IMG/VR virus record: IMGVR_UViG_3300042541_000229
Span: 1 to 29,617 of that record
Length of the DNA: 29,617 nt
Origin: a virus
Direction: 5' to 3' (one strand)
The translations under genes and the position numbers were made by a program. Below the pieces are notes generated by a model. That model was given only the letters and a program-made list of their open reading frames with translations, was not told the origin of the DNA and ran no database searches. Positions 1-8,163 of this stretch are shown in pieces (the stretch's first letter is position 1; the number at the start of each line of letters is the position of its first letter).

Positions 1-1548
1 GCCACCTTGAGGAAGCGCTCCAGAAGATCCCCAAGGCATTGATCCTTGGTAACCTTGGGCAACTGGCATCTGCTGAACGTTAGGATCTGCATATTCAACA
101 ACAGATCCACCGTCTGCATAACCTCGCAGACCCGCTCCAGCACCTTGCATCATCATGCGCTCACGATCTGTAGGGTTAACACTTCCACCGTCCGCATATC
201 CTTGCATAGCCTGCAATCCTTGGCCTTGTAGCTGTGGCATTGGTTGGGCGGCATAAGGATCATTGTTGTATGGATCTTGATTTACAGGGCCACCATCAGC
301 CATCCTAACGTACCCACCCCTTGCAGCTGCAGGAACGGGCGTATACATAGGATCGCTCAAGAACTTAAACTCTCCACCGCCTGACTCAGCGTATTTGTTA
401 AGGTCGTCACCATACTGGTTGCGTGACTGGCTCATGGCGTACTGATCTAACGGCTGATCAAATGTTGCGTTATATCTGGAAAGGTCTGGTGCTCCAGATG
501 GCGCTCCAGATGGTGCTCCACCAGTTTCGCCAAATGCACCCAGCTTGTCTAAAGCTAGAATTCCAAGACCAGACTTGATTGGATTATCCATAACCCACTT
601 GGCGCCATCCCATAGCATATTGCCGGATGTCGCCCCTGCCTCTCCAGATGCACCCTTTGTTGTGGCGCTTGATATATCTCCTATAGCAGCCGCCCCATCT
701 GCCCCATAGCTTCTCTCTACAATTGAAGCTGGGACTTCTTGCGTCATGCTCATCATTTCTTTTACTGTCATCGGCGGATTCGCAGCCCCCTCTGCAGCAG
801 CCCCCTCTGCAGCAGCTGTGTTGGCTGATCTTGCAACATTCGTTACTGGGACAGATTCAATAGTCGCAACCGAAGGAAGTGACAGAGATGGGTCTGCTGA
901 CAATGATGCGGTTCTGCTATTCCTACCAACTTCTGCGCCAACATCCCTTCCAGCGTTTTTAAAAGCTGCTGTGGATGTGTCAAATGCTGCGCCAAGATCA
1001 GATGCTGCTGGAGCGCCAATCTCTAGGTTCTTAATAAAGGTTCCTGTTTTTGGATTTATTGTGCTGCCAAGATCTCCATAGAGAGAGTTTGCGAGGGGAT
1101 TAGTGACTCCGGGTTTAGCAACTTGCCCAAGATCCCCCCAAAGAGCCTTTTCTGAAGCAGTCATTGTCTTTCCTACAGTGCTGCCAAATGCTTTACCAGC
1201 AAGTGCGCCACCAGCATAACCAGTAGCGCCAGCTATCACACCAGACTTCAATGCATCCCCAAACTTCTCGCCCTCTGCCAAGCCTACGCCAGCATTCATC
1301 ACGCCAGACATTACGGAGCCAGCAATTGGGCCTACGCCGGGGATAAAGTACGGAGCTACTGTTGCAATAAACCTGATTGGATCATCAGCAATCGGCTTTA
1401 TCACGTCCTTATAGATGTGTTTGCCTGCATCCTCAAACCCATGAGCTAGGCTGTTGTCTATATGACCAAAGTCACCCTTAACTACGTCCTTAACTACGTT
1501 AACAACCGTCTTAACAACATCCTTTACCAAATGAACAATAACTGCCAT
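1..1548 (-). CDS. Partial Gly/Ala-rich virion-type protein with ADGG repeats
   Basis: The frame is open from an ATG at 1548 to the window edge, giving 516 codons without a stop, so the C-terminus is missing. The start has a good AGGGAG ribosome site and lies one base after the stop of the gene at 1550. The N-terminus (about residues 1-50) is rich in Val, Lys and Asp. A Gly/Ala-rich stretch follows (about 55-100, with motifs like PYFIPGVGPIAGSVMSG) that could be membrane-active. The middle is low-complexity Ala/Ser/Gly. The far end repeats a short motif: ADGGPV once and GYADGGSV twice, near positions 60-310. Such Gly-rich tails occur in virion or ejected proteins of uncultured aquatic phages. 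I do not recognise a named family; its place at the end of the tail cluster suggests a virion or ejection protein. Confidence 0.75.
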   Translation of the reverse strand, partial: MAVIVHLVKDVVKTVVNVVKDVVKGDFGHIDNSLAHGFEDAGKHIYKDVIKPIADDPIRFIATVAPYFIPGVGPIAGSVMSGVMNAGVGLAEGEKFGDALKSGVIAGATGYAGGALAGKAFGSTVGKTMTASEKALWGDLGQVAKPGVTNPLANSLYGDLGSTINPKTGTFIKNLEIGAPAASDLGAAFDTSTAAFKNAGRDVGAEVGRNSRTASLSADPSLSLPSVATIESVPVTNVARSANTAAAEGAAAEGAANPPMTVKEMMSMTQEVPASIVERSYGADGAAAIGDISSATTKGASGEAGATSGNMLWDGAKWVMDNPIKSGLGILALDKLGAFGETGGAPSGAPSGAPDLSRYNATFDQPLDQYAMSQSRNQYGDDLNKYAESGGGEFKFLSDPMYTPVPAAARGGYVRMADGGPVNQDPYNNDPYAAQPMPQLQGQGLQAMQGYADGGSVNPTDRERMMMQGAGAGLRGYADGGSVVEYADPNVQQMPVAQGYQGSMPWGSSGALPQGG

Positions 1549-1549
1549 T

Positions 1550-2005
1550 TTATTCTCCCTGTACTGGTGTTCTTGGCCCTAGAATCAGGGTTCCAATAAA
1601 TTGCCCATCGTCAGACTCTCCGATTTGATATCCCATATTCGGGCGCGGGGGGTTCTTGGCAAGTATCGTGAATAGGTTAATAAGCGACTGATCCTTGAAC
1701 TGAGTTCTGAGCGCCCAGTATCCTGAATTGTATGCGTCAACTATCCACTTTCTGGAGTTCTCAATATAGTTCTGAGGGGTGTCTGCATTTATTGCACGGA
1801 ATATTCCTGTGCCGGGGACTTCTTCAGATCCGTGAACTATAAATATGGTGTTCCCATATCTAAAGAACTTTGAGTCTGGCATCTGGGCCTCTCTGACAAA
1901 TGCGGCCAGAACCAACTCCATTGGAACCCCCTCATTTGCCATCTCTGCCGCAATCCGCATTAGATCCTCCACCACCAGCATCTGCTTTTTACTATCGACT
2001 AACAT
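1550..2005 (-). CDS. Unknown 151-aa protein downstream of the ketosynthase
   Basis: This 151-aa protein starts at an ATG three bases after the ketosynthase stop, so it is almost certainly on the same transcript. The N-terminal third is helical (residues about 8-42). The middle and end contain a NADTPQNYIENSRKW stretch, then an alternating pattern ending in MGYQIG and GTLILG. The later half faintly recalls GNAT-like proteins found near phage tail genes, but I see no clear acetyl-CoA loop. It shows no hot-dog dehydratase or ketoreductase motif, so I cannot link it to acyl chemistry. It could be a virion protein that simply follows the ACP/ketosynthase pair. Confidence 0.7.
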   Translation of the reverse strand: MLVDSKKQMLVVEDLMRIAAEMANEGVPMELVLAAFVREAQMPDSKFFRYGNTIFIVHGSEEVPGTGIFRAINADTPQNYIENSRKWIVDAYNSGYWALRTQFKDQSLINLFTILAKNPPRPNMGYQIGESDDGQFIGTLILGPRTPVQGE

Positions 2006-2008
2006 AAT

Positions 2009-3133
2009 TTAGACCCTCGTATCGAATATCGATGCTGCATAAATATTGCCCATTCCAGATGCTAAGCTTAATAGCAAGCCATCAGGGACACCAGACTCTT
2101 TCGACAAGAAAATATCGTCATCTTCCGTTCTATTTTTAATAGCTGGAATGATCCCCTTCTTGATGTCGTCAAGAATTAATCCTGTTTCAACCAAACTACT
2201 CGCGGCCAATGTATGCCCAATATGCTGCTTATATGATGTTGCTATGAAATCATCGAGGACTGTTGTGAGGGCGTTCCTCTCGGCCTTGTTATTGGTAAGC
2301 GTTCCAGTTCCATGCGTCTTCACCAGCTTAATGTCTTTTGCCTTCTTCTTGGCGAACTCAAGAGCCCCTGTAATAGCCCTCTGGTATCCCTGACCATCCT
2401 CTCTCTGTCCAATTGGGTTGGGGTTCTGCTCTGCCGAAATGTATGCGCTAAGAAGCTCAGCCTTTGGCTGAACAGCGTTCTTATTAACAGCGGTCTCGGT
2501 CTCAAATATCATAATCCCTGCCCCATGACCCAGAATAAACCCACAGTTCTTGCTATCAAATGCAGATGGAATTCCGCCCTGATCTTCAGATGTTGACAGT
2601 AACGATGCCTTCATCTGGCCGAAGTACTCTAGCGTTTGCTTAGAAGACTGATCCTCTGCTCCAACTATAATCACTCTATCGAACCCCAAGTTATCCATGA
2701 GGTTCTTCGCATCCATCATGCACTTAATCCCTGACGCACATGCACTGGCATCAGTCGTTACATAATCATATGCCTCAAACATAGCCGCCAGTCTTCCAGC
2801 GTATACGTTGGTCATTGTCAACATTCCAAGCTTGTAAACATAATCAAGCTCAGTCTGAACCTCTTTGTTCTTTGACTTGCCGCCAGCCCATCCCTGTGAC
2901 CCTGCCGCCAATAAGAATGCGGTCTTACCGTCCACCGGGTTGTCCTTCACATAATCAACAATCTCTTTTACAACTACCTTGTTCACCAGCTCATGCGGAA
3001 CATAAGACAGGCCGGACTGAACCCTTGAGAATACCTCTGGTATCCAATGCATCCTCTGTGGATAAGTGATATTTTCTATTAACCTTGTCTCTGTTGTGCA
3101 GACCGTTTTGTATTGAGTTAAGTATGTTTTCAT
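2009..3133 (-). CDS. Beta-ketoacyl-ACP synthase (condensing enzyme, FabF/KAS II-like)
   Basis: This predicted thiolase-fold condensing enzyme would join an acyl group held on its cysteine to malonyl-ACP, with loss of CO2. Counting from the ATG at 3133 it has 374 residues, slightly short of the usual ~410 for FabF. The catalytic set is present: Cys132 in TDASACASG, His274 in KTHGTGT, Lys302 and His307 in YKQHIGHTLAAS, and a Gly-rich C-terminal SGMGN in place of the usual GFGG-type loop. Keeping Cys132 argues against an inactive chain-length factor. A TTG 21 bases upstream would add seven residues. I prefer the ATG because it lies one base after the ACP stop, which suggests translational coupling. 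No ketoreductase, dehydratase or acyltransferase is nearby, so the cell would have to supply malonyl-ACP and any reduction. The enzyme class is clear; the role in a phage is inference. Confidence 0.9.
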   Translation of the reverse strand: MKTYLTQYKTVCTTETRLIENITYPQRMHWIPEVFSRVQSGLSYVPHELVNKVVVKEIVDYVKDNPVDGKTAFLLAAGSQGWAGGKSKNKEVQTELDYVYKLGMLTMTNVYAGRLAAMFEAYDYVTTDASACASGIKCMMDAKNLMDNLGFDRVIIVGAEDQSSKQTLEYFGQMKASLLSTSEDQGGIPSAFDSKNCGFILGHGAGIMIFETETAVNKNAVQPKAELLSAYISAEQNPNPIGQREDGQGYQRAITGALEFAKKKAKDIKLVKTHGTGTLTNNKAERNALTTVLDDFIATSYKQHIGHTLAASSLVETGLILDDIKKGIIPAIKNRTEDDDIFLSKESGVPDGLLLSLASGMGNIYAASIFDTRV

Positions 3134-3134
3134 A

Positions 3135-3419
3135 CTAAAGCTTAATACTCGCAATCGCCTCGTCTATCGTCTTCTGGTCGCTTGTCGCATTGGCCTCATA
3201 CATCTCAAAGAACTGCCGAGGCGTTGCTGGCATCAATGTCTTTGAAACCCCTTCTGAGACACCATATATCTCTGAAAAGTAAATGCTAAGCATGATCGCA
3301 TCAAGGCTATCTATTCCTAGATCGCCAAGCATTTCATCCAGCGTACTTGACTGTGAATCTTCTCTACTTGCGGGTTTTGCAGCTTTCACGATTTTGTTGA
3401 AAAGCTCTAACTTATCCAC
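3135..3419 (-). CDS. Acyl carrier protein
   Basis: This is a 94-aa acidic protein with the acyl carrier signature LGIDSLDAIML. Ser38 in the DSLD motif is the expected site for attachment of 4'-phosphopantetheine by a host transferase such as AcpS. The predicted pattern fits the four-helix ACP fold: helix 1 about residues 3-14, the recognition helix 2 from about 38, and a longer tail than the ~78 residues of E. coli AcpP. The start is GTG, supported by a GGGAGAAAG ribosome site. The stop lies one base before the ketosynthase ATG. Pairing with the ketosynthase strongly suggests the two proteins work together. A peptidyl carrier protein is a less likely alternative. Confidence 0.9.
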   Translation of the reverse strand: MDKLELFNKIVKAAKPASREDSQSSTLDEMLGDLGIDSLDAIMLSIYFSEIYGVSEGVSKTLMPATPRQFFEMYEANATSDQKTIDEAIASIKL

Positions 3420-3429
3420 AACTTTCTCC

Positions 3430-3657
3430 CTATGTCATAACTTGCGCGAATCGACTGGCCCATTCTCGCCAATCGGTAAAGCCCTTTGGATCGGGCGGGT
3501 TTTTCTGGCTAATTCCCGGCATTGTGCAAAAGACAACAGCCCATTCTTGCCATTTACTCTCATCTTCCAACTTCTCAATCGCTCCATAAACATTCAGATC
3601 GAGTGCGACCTGATCAGTCCAATCGAGCAATCCTATTATAACTGGTAGTGTGATCAA
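3430..3657 (-). CDS. Unknown 75-aa protein before the ACP gene
   Basis: This small protein is rich in Trp and acidic residues (WREWASRF near the end, KWQEWAVVF in the middle). It starts with TTG overlapping the TGA stop of the tail-hub gene upstream (TTGA), so its translation is probably coupled to that gene. It ends 10 bases before the ACP start and so sits between tail and acyl genes. I recognise no family. It may be a small virion or assembly protein. Confidence 0.65.
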   Translation of the reverse strand: MITLPVIIGLLDWTDQVALDLNVYGAIEKLEDESKWQEWAVVFCTMPGISQKNPPDPKGFTDWREWASRFAQVMT

Positions 3658-5300
3658 TTTGTATTTGTAGCGCCCAATACAGTTCCATCAGCCTCTTCCA
3701 TATGGGCAATTATCTGACCCATCTGATAGTCACCATTTACGGTGTTGGAGCTGAACCTGAACCTCATCTCTCTTCTAATGTCCTTGAAGTATACAACCTG
3801 ATCATATGGCGTAGCTGGATTATCTGAGAACGTCCTGATCTCTGACGGAATCTCTGCAGATCTAGCATTAGAGCGGCCAGTAACAGACACGCTCATGTCA
3901 CCAGACTGGACAAAGTCAGGCTCCAGCAGGTCACATCTCAACGACTTGGCATGGCCCTGAGTTACAAGGGCACTCATGTCTGAAGTCTCAAAGTATGACT
4001 CGATGGCGTTAAGGCGACTGATATCAATCTCGTTAACGCCAACCTCATGCTGCCAGCACTTAAAATTATCACCGAAATAGATAATCCGCACATCACCAGC
4101 TGGTGCGGTTGTGCGGATGTCGCTATTTGGGAGCTCTGTTATTCTGATGCCGGGATCAAGCCTAGATATGTTCTGTGCAGCGCCCATCAGGAATGGGGTG
4201 GCGTACTGAGTGGTGAACTCCCCAGCTGACCTGCCGCCATTTGGTAGAGCTGTGTCATACCAAGTGTTCTCACGCACATTATAGATAACAGCATGCGTAC
4301 ACTCTGTGGCCGCACCCCTTGGGTAGCACCACCATATCTCACCGTATCGCGTAACCTTGAAGGCAAATACCCGCTGAGCAGCTTCCCGGTTCAATCCATT
4401 GAAGAACCAGTTCAAGCTAAGATTATTCGGCAGATCCCGAACAACGCCATTGAACATGATGAACCTATCAGCGCCCACCCAGAAGTAAACGCCATCATAT
4501 TCAATAACGGACGCAGCCGACAGGATAGAGCTCTGAGCACTGATCGTGTCGAACTGGAAGGTTTGTGTTCCGCCAACAAACGACCCCCTAACTACCGCAT
4601 CCAGTGACCAGAATAGACCTGATGGTGCATTGCCGGGGCCACCTCGAAGTGGCAAGCCCCTGACTAGCTTCTGAGCTGCAATCCGGGCATTACCAGAACC
4701 CTCACCAGACATGTCTGCTGGGTTGCCGGGGGCTGACCACCCGATTGATCCATCTGCGCCAAATACTGTTAGATATGGGTGGAGTACGCATATCCCGCCA
4801 GAAGCATCCACACCCTCTGGGATAGCTAAGTCTATAAGGCGGTCGCCTGACCGAACATCACCATAAAATACTTGAGCTCCAGTGGTATTCGATAGGGCAG
4901 GATAGTTTGGCGCAACCTGTGCGATGATCTTGTTGCTTGGAACCAAGCTAATTGAGTCATACAGGACATCGAACTGCCACAGGTTGTTATCATTGAAGTT
5001 TAACGATGCCGGGGTACGATCCTCAGATCCGCCAGCATTTGCATTCTCATCCATCGTGATGCGCTGGACGTATGACGCGCTACCAGTATGCAAATAGGTA
5101 TATCCATTCTGTGTGAATGTCTTTATCCCGCGACTTATCTCGGCAATATAGTCAGTTACATTGCGATACCCGCTCATCTTACGGGGCAGCCCACGCTGGA
5201 ATCGAACCCACTGGCCGTCCACATAGTACTCGCCCTCAAATTTAGTCCCGTCCCGCTTGATCCCGGCAAGAGACTTAATGACTACTGGCGTTGTTGCCAC
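3654..5300 (-). CDS. Tail hub / packaged-DNA stabilisation protein (P22 gp10-like)
   Basis: This 548-aa protein starts with GTG, one base after the end of the previous gene. It is beta-rich, with repeated blade-like segments such as YFWVGADRFIMFNG, EIWWCYPRG and YNVRENTWYDTALPNGGRSAG. That is the pattern of the beta-propeller part of the short-tail hub proteins related to P22 gp10. The N-terminus (KSLAGIKRDGTKFEGEYYVDG) resembles the start of this class, in which a leading segment names the sampled path of the protein. In P22-like particles this protein plugs the portal below the gp4 adaptor. Its place downstream of two adaptor-type genes agrees with that. The assignment rests on the sequence pattern and context; a search would be needed to confirm it. 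Confidence 0.65.
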   Translation of the reverse strand: MATTPVVIKSLAGIKRDGTKFEGEYYVDGQWVRFQRGLPRKMSGYRNVTDYIAEISRGIKTFTQNGYTYLHTGSASYVQRITMDENANAGGSEDRTPASLNFNDNNLWQFDVLYDSISLVPSNKIIAQVAPNYPALSNTTGAQVFYGDVRSGDRLIDLAIPEGVDASGGICVLHPYLTVFGADGSIGWSAPGNPADMSGEGSGNARIAAQKLVRGLPLRGGPGNAPSGLFWSLDAVVRGSFVGGTQTFQFDTISAQSSILSAASVIEYDGVYFWVGADRFIMFNGVVRDLPNNLSLNWFFNGLNREAAQRVFAFKVTRYGEIWWCYPRGAATECTHAVIYNVRENTWYDTALPNGGRSAGEFTTQYATPFLMGAAQNISRLDPGIRITELPNSDIRTTAPAGDVRIIYFGDNFKCWQHEVGVNEIDISRLNAIESYFETSDMSALVTQGHAKSLRCDLLEPDFVQSGDMSVSVTGRSNARSAEIPSEIRTFSDNPATPYDQVVYFKDIRREMRFRFSSNTVNGDYQMGQIIAHMEEADGTVLGATNTN

Positions 5301-6428
5301 CTAAAACACCCCACCATCAACTGGATCGATGCCTAGATTTATAAGGGCAGCAGCTGCAGTTACCGCCCCAGTTCCACCCTGACTAATTGACAGAGGCAGC
5401 GTAACCCCGAAAGTCTCAGCTGGCACTACTTGAGCGCCATTAGAATATAGGATCGCAGCCGCCCCTTGGGATATGAATTCGCCCCCAGCGGTTACAGTCT
5501 TAACTTCTAGGGTGAATGCGCCAGTTGTTGAGTTCGTTACCCAATACTGCTGAACTGTGTTTGGGACAACTACTACTCGGTTGCTGGTAAGTGCGCCAGT
5601 GAAGTTGTACGCGACTCGGTTAAGCTCTGCACCAGATAAGGTGTATACCCCAGATCCGGCAACATTTATGGTGGTGTAATCAAATGCAAAGGATGCCGAC
5701 TGACCATAACCAAGGGAGAAGTAGTTCGTTCCATCGGTCATCACGATTGCCGAGTCAAGCGGCTGCAGGATCAGATTTAACTGCCCATCAATTGTGTTTG
5801 ATCCAACTGGCTGGATCGTAACAATACCGCTACCAGCGTTCTTAAACTGAACGAACCAATTGTTACCAGCCAAGGATGCGAGCGGGAGGGAAAAGACTCC
5901 AACCCCACCAGTCCATAAGAATGTCATGGCCCGATCAGGAACGACAGCTGTATGGCTAACTGTATATGTAACGACTGGCATTGACTGGGATAGCAACGAC
6001 CCCAGTGCAATGATTCCAGTACCCGCCAATGAAGATGCATTCGCTGTTGATATCGCAGCGCCATACTGGAATGTTCTCCACAACCCGCCAGCGGTAGTGT
6101 TATCTGTTAGGTAGATCTGCCATGTCGTACCCGGAGCAGCATCCAGAACCTGAACGCCAACAGAGTCAAAAACAGTGAAGTTGTACGCCCCAATGTTATT
6201 GAATAATATCGTCTGGCCGTTTGACGCATCTAGCGCCGATGGCAACCAGAGCTGCCTACTCGCTGCGTCTTGAGTTATATCCATTACCCCGGCGATAAGG
6301 TTATCCCCGGTAGATGCCTCAACAGGCCAGTTAAAGTAGGTGATAGGCTGGGTTAGGTTAACCTCAACATAAGAGAACTCTGCCGATGCAATATTTGAAC
6401 CGCCAAAGATATTTGTATATACAGTCAT
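5301..6428 (-). CDS. Fibre-like virion protein with QGGTGA motif
   Basis: This 375-aa protein is rich in Thr, Gly, Ala and Asn with an alternating hydrophobic pattern that suggests beta structure throughout. Near the C-terminus (about residues 348-366) it carries SISQGGTGAVTAAAALINLG, close to the QGGTGA-TAA-A--NLG motif common at the shaft-to-tip junction of phage tail fibres. The protein stops soon after this motif, so any receptor-binding tip is short or carried by another subunit. It starts two bases after the adaptor gene and ends next to the hub gene. I call it a fibre or spike component, with the exact role unknown. Confidence 0.6.
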   Translation of the reverse strand: MTVYTNIFGGSNIASAEFSYVEVNLTQPITYFNWPVEASTGDNLIAGVMDITQDAASRQLWLPSALDASNGQTILFNNIGAYNFTVFDSVGVQVLDAAPGTTWQIYLTDNTTAGGLWRTFQYGAAISTANASSLAGTGIIALGSLLSQSMPVVTYTVSHTAVVPDRAMTFLWTGGVGVFSLPLASLAGNNWFVQFKNAGSGIVTIQPVGSNTIDGQLNLILQPLDSAIVMTDGTNYFSLGYGQSASFAFDYTTINVAGSGVYTLSGAELNRVAYNFTGALTSNRVVVVPNTVQQYWVTNSTTGAFTLEVKTVTAGGEFISQGAAAILYSNGAQVVPAETFGVTLPLSISQGGTGAVTAAAALINLGIDPVDGGVF

Positions 6429-6430
6429 AA

Positions 6431-7084
6431 TTAAGCCTCGTCCCGAGCTGCTGATCTATCAAAGATTTTCTTCGTGTCTTCTGTATCAAGTGCGGTTGCA
6501 GCCATCTGATAGAAGCTCATCCATGTCGGTATCCGCTCATCGTTCTTGAGATAAGGGGTGGCCTCCAAGAGAGTGCCGTACAACAACAAATTAGGTGCAA
6601 AGTTGGTTAGCCAGTTGGTCTGTACCTGATCATCCAGCAAGGCAGGCAGCTCGTAGTACAGGATCTCAATTGGATACGCCACATCAGGCGTTGGAACAAC
6701 CAGCCAGTTGGTGTAGTTGTAGTCCGCATAGAACTCTGGCTGTGCAACGTCAGTCTGGTTGGGCCAGTAAGAGCGGCAGTACTCATATGACCTTGGGTAG
6801 ATCATCGACCTCTGGTTGCCCTGTGGGTCGAGACCGATATTCATTGAGACAGTCTCTCTCCACCGATCAGGCTTTGGGATCACTGGAATATTTACCTGCA
6901 GGGTACTTGTTACAGCAACCAAGAACCCCTGAACCTTGATGTCCCTAGCGATCCTTCTCTCTGCTAGGTTGATCAGTCGGGGGATCTGTGCATAGACGAG
7001 TGGATCAGTTGCTGCTGATGCCCCCCGCTCAAGATAACTTCTGATGTCATCTTTGAGCGAGTTGAATGTCATTGCTTGTGGCAT
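6431..7084 (-). CDS. Head-tail adaptor protein (SU10/P22 gp4-like)
   Basis: This 217-aa protein starts at an ATG behind a good AAGGAGC site. The N-terminus is helical (MTFNSLKDDIRSYLERG), followed by LINLAERRIARDIKV, the helix-and-Arg pattern seen in adaptor proteins that form the ring below the portal in short-tailed phages. The middle holds a sandwich-like part ending in EILYYELPALLDD, and the C-terminus returns to helices (LLYGTLLEATPYLKND). This layout matches SU10-type adaptors. The gene lies between the glycosyltransferase and fibre-like genes and upstream of the hub gene. Confidence 0.7.
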   Translation of the reverse strand: MPQAMTFNSLKDDIRSYLERGASAATDPLVYAQIPRLINLAERRIARDIKVQGFLVAVTSTLQVNIPVIPKPDRWRETVSMNIGLDPQGNQRSMIYPRSYEYCRSYWPNQTDVAQPEFYADYNYTNWLVVPTPDVAYPIEILYYELPALLDDQVQTNWLTNFAPNLLLYGTLLEATPYLKNDERIPTWMSFYQMAATALDTEDTKKIFDRSAARDEA

Positions 7085-7093
7085 TACAGCTCC

Positions 7094-7813
7094 TTATGGG
7101 TGGATGACAGCTGCTTCACCAAATTCATCGATTCCGTCATTGATCACTGGGCTTGGAGCCATCTCCTTAACGGCCAATGAATTGATGAACTCTAAGAAAT
7201 TGCCAGAATACTTTTTAACGCCAATATGGTTGCAGGTCATGGTCGGGTCGATGTACACCTTCCCACCAAGATCCGCCCACTTGCGACAGAAGATATTATC
7301 CTCGCTTATCAGCTCGCCATCTATGATCTTAATATCAAATACCAGCCTGCTGGTCTTGCCTTGGCTGGTATATTCGCTACTAATCTCCCAGATAGACTGA
7401 ATGGCCTCTTTGGAGACCCGCAGGAAGCCTGTGCCGACTGATACAACCTCTATCAAGCCATTCTCCTCTACCTTCATGCCGCTATCTAGTATCTTTACGT
7501 TGAATGCGATCTCATCGCTCTTCTTAATTACCGTCCCGCCAACAACGTCAACAGGGTGATTGAGTAGCGTAAATATCCATTCTGGGTTCCACTCCTGATC
7601 GGCATCCATGAATATGATGTCATCACAGCCAGACTCTACTGCCATCTGGAACAGATCGTTCCGAGCTCTCTGCACCAGAGCGTCATAGCAGACCTGAATG
7701 GGGATGATCTCTATGTCAGGTGGGCACATCTTGATGGTGTTGACCAGTGAATGCAGGAACTCTGCATTTACCTTGCCATCGTAGCAGGGGGTTCCGAATA
7801 GGACTTTTCTCAT
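7094..7813 (-). CDS. Glycosyltransferase, GT-A fold
   Basis: This 239-aa protein reads as a nucleotide-sugar glycosyltransferase of the GT-A fold. Features seen are an N-terminal VLFGTPCYDG strand-loop, ALVQRARNDL at about 45-54, the metal-binding DAD (residues 70-72) in DIIFMDADQEW, the GTGFLRVSKEAI segment at about 127-138, and SEDNIFCRKW followed by IDPTMTCNHIG near the end, which fits the acceptor side of the site. It has no membrane segment, so it should be cytoplasmic. The start overlaps the stop of the giant fibre gene (ATGA), so the two are probably made together. It may modify the fibre or another virion protein, or the host surface. The target is inference. Confidence 0.8.
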   Translation of the reverse strand: MRKVLFGTPCYDGKVNAEFLHSLVNTIKMCPPDIEIIPIQVCYDALVQRARNDLFQMAVESGCDDIIFMDADQEWNPEWIFTLLNHPVDVVGGTVIKKSDEIAFNVKILDSGMKVEENGLIEVVSVGTGFLRVSKEAIQSIWEISSEYTSQGKTSRLVFDIKIIDGELISEDNIFCRKWADLGGKVYIDPTMTCNHIGVKKYSGNFLEFINSLAVKEMAPSPVINDGIDEFGEAAVIHP

Positions 7814-8163
7814 GGATGACTTGCCTTGTATGCCTCGAACTTAGCATCTAGTTCTTTAATTGCGTTGATTAATGGGGTTATTAGTGCTGCATTTCCCAGC
7901 CGCTGCGTCCCATCCTCGTCAGTACTCCATAGGTCGCTGAATGTATCCACACCAGCCTTATCGAGCGCAGCCTTTACATTCTGCGCTATAAGACCATGCA
8001 TTACTATCTCTGTATCCTTTACATTCTCTTCCTTGTACTGAGTAGTCAAATCCTCAGTGATTTCATTGGATGGCTTCCAGCGGAAGGTTACGGGCTCGAG
8101 CTCATTAATAAAATCAAGGCCAAGGGTATCTTTCCCGACAACGTTCTTGATACGCTCATCTGA
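7810..8163 (-). other. S74 intramolecular chaperone domain of the fibre
   Basis: This marks residues 1354-1470 of the fibre. It begins with Ser-Asp-Glu-Arg, the self-cleavage motif of S74 proteins such as phage endosialidases. LGL, ELEPVTFRW and GLIAQ follow, and then a helical C-terminal end (LITPLINAIKELDAKFEAY) that would form a trimeric coiled coil. It should be lost from the mature virion after folding. The cleavage itself is inferred from the family. Confidence 0.85.

Noticed and set aside
746-1081. Plus-strand alanine-rich frame
   Set aside because: It is the complement of the Ala/Gly-rich partial gene, which has a good start and ribosome site on the minus strand.
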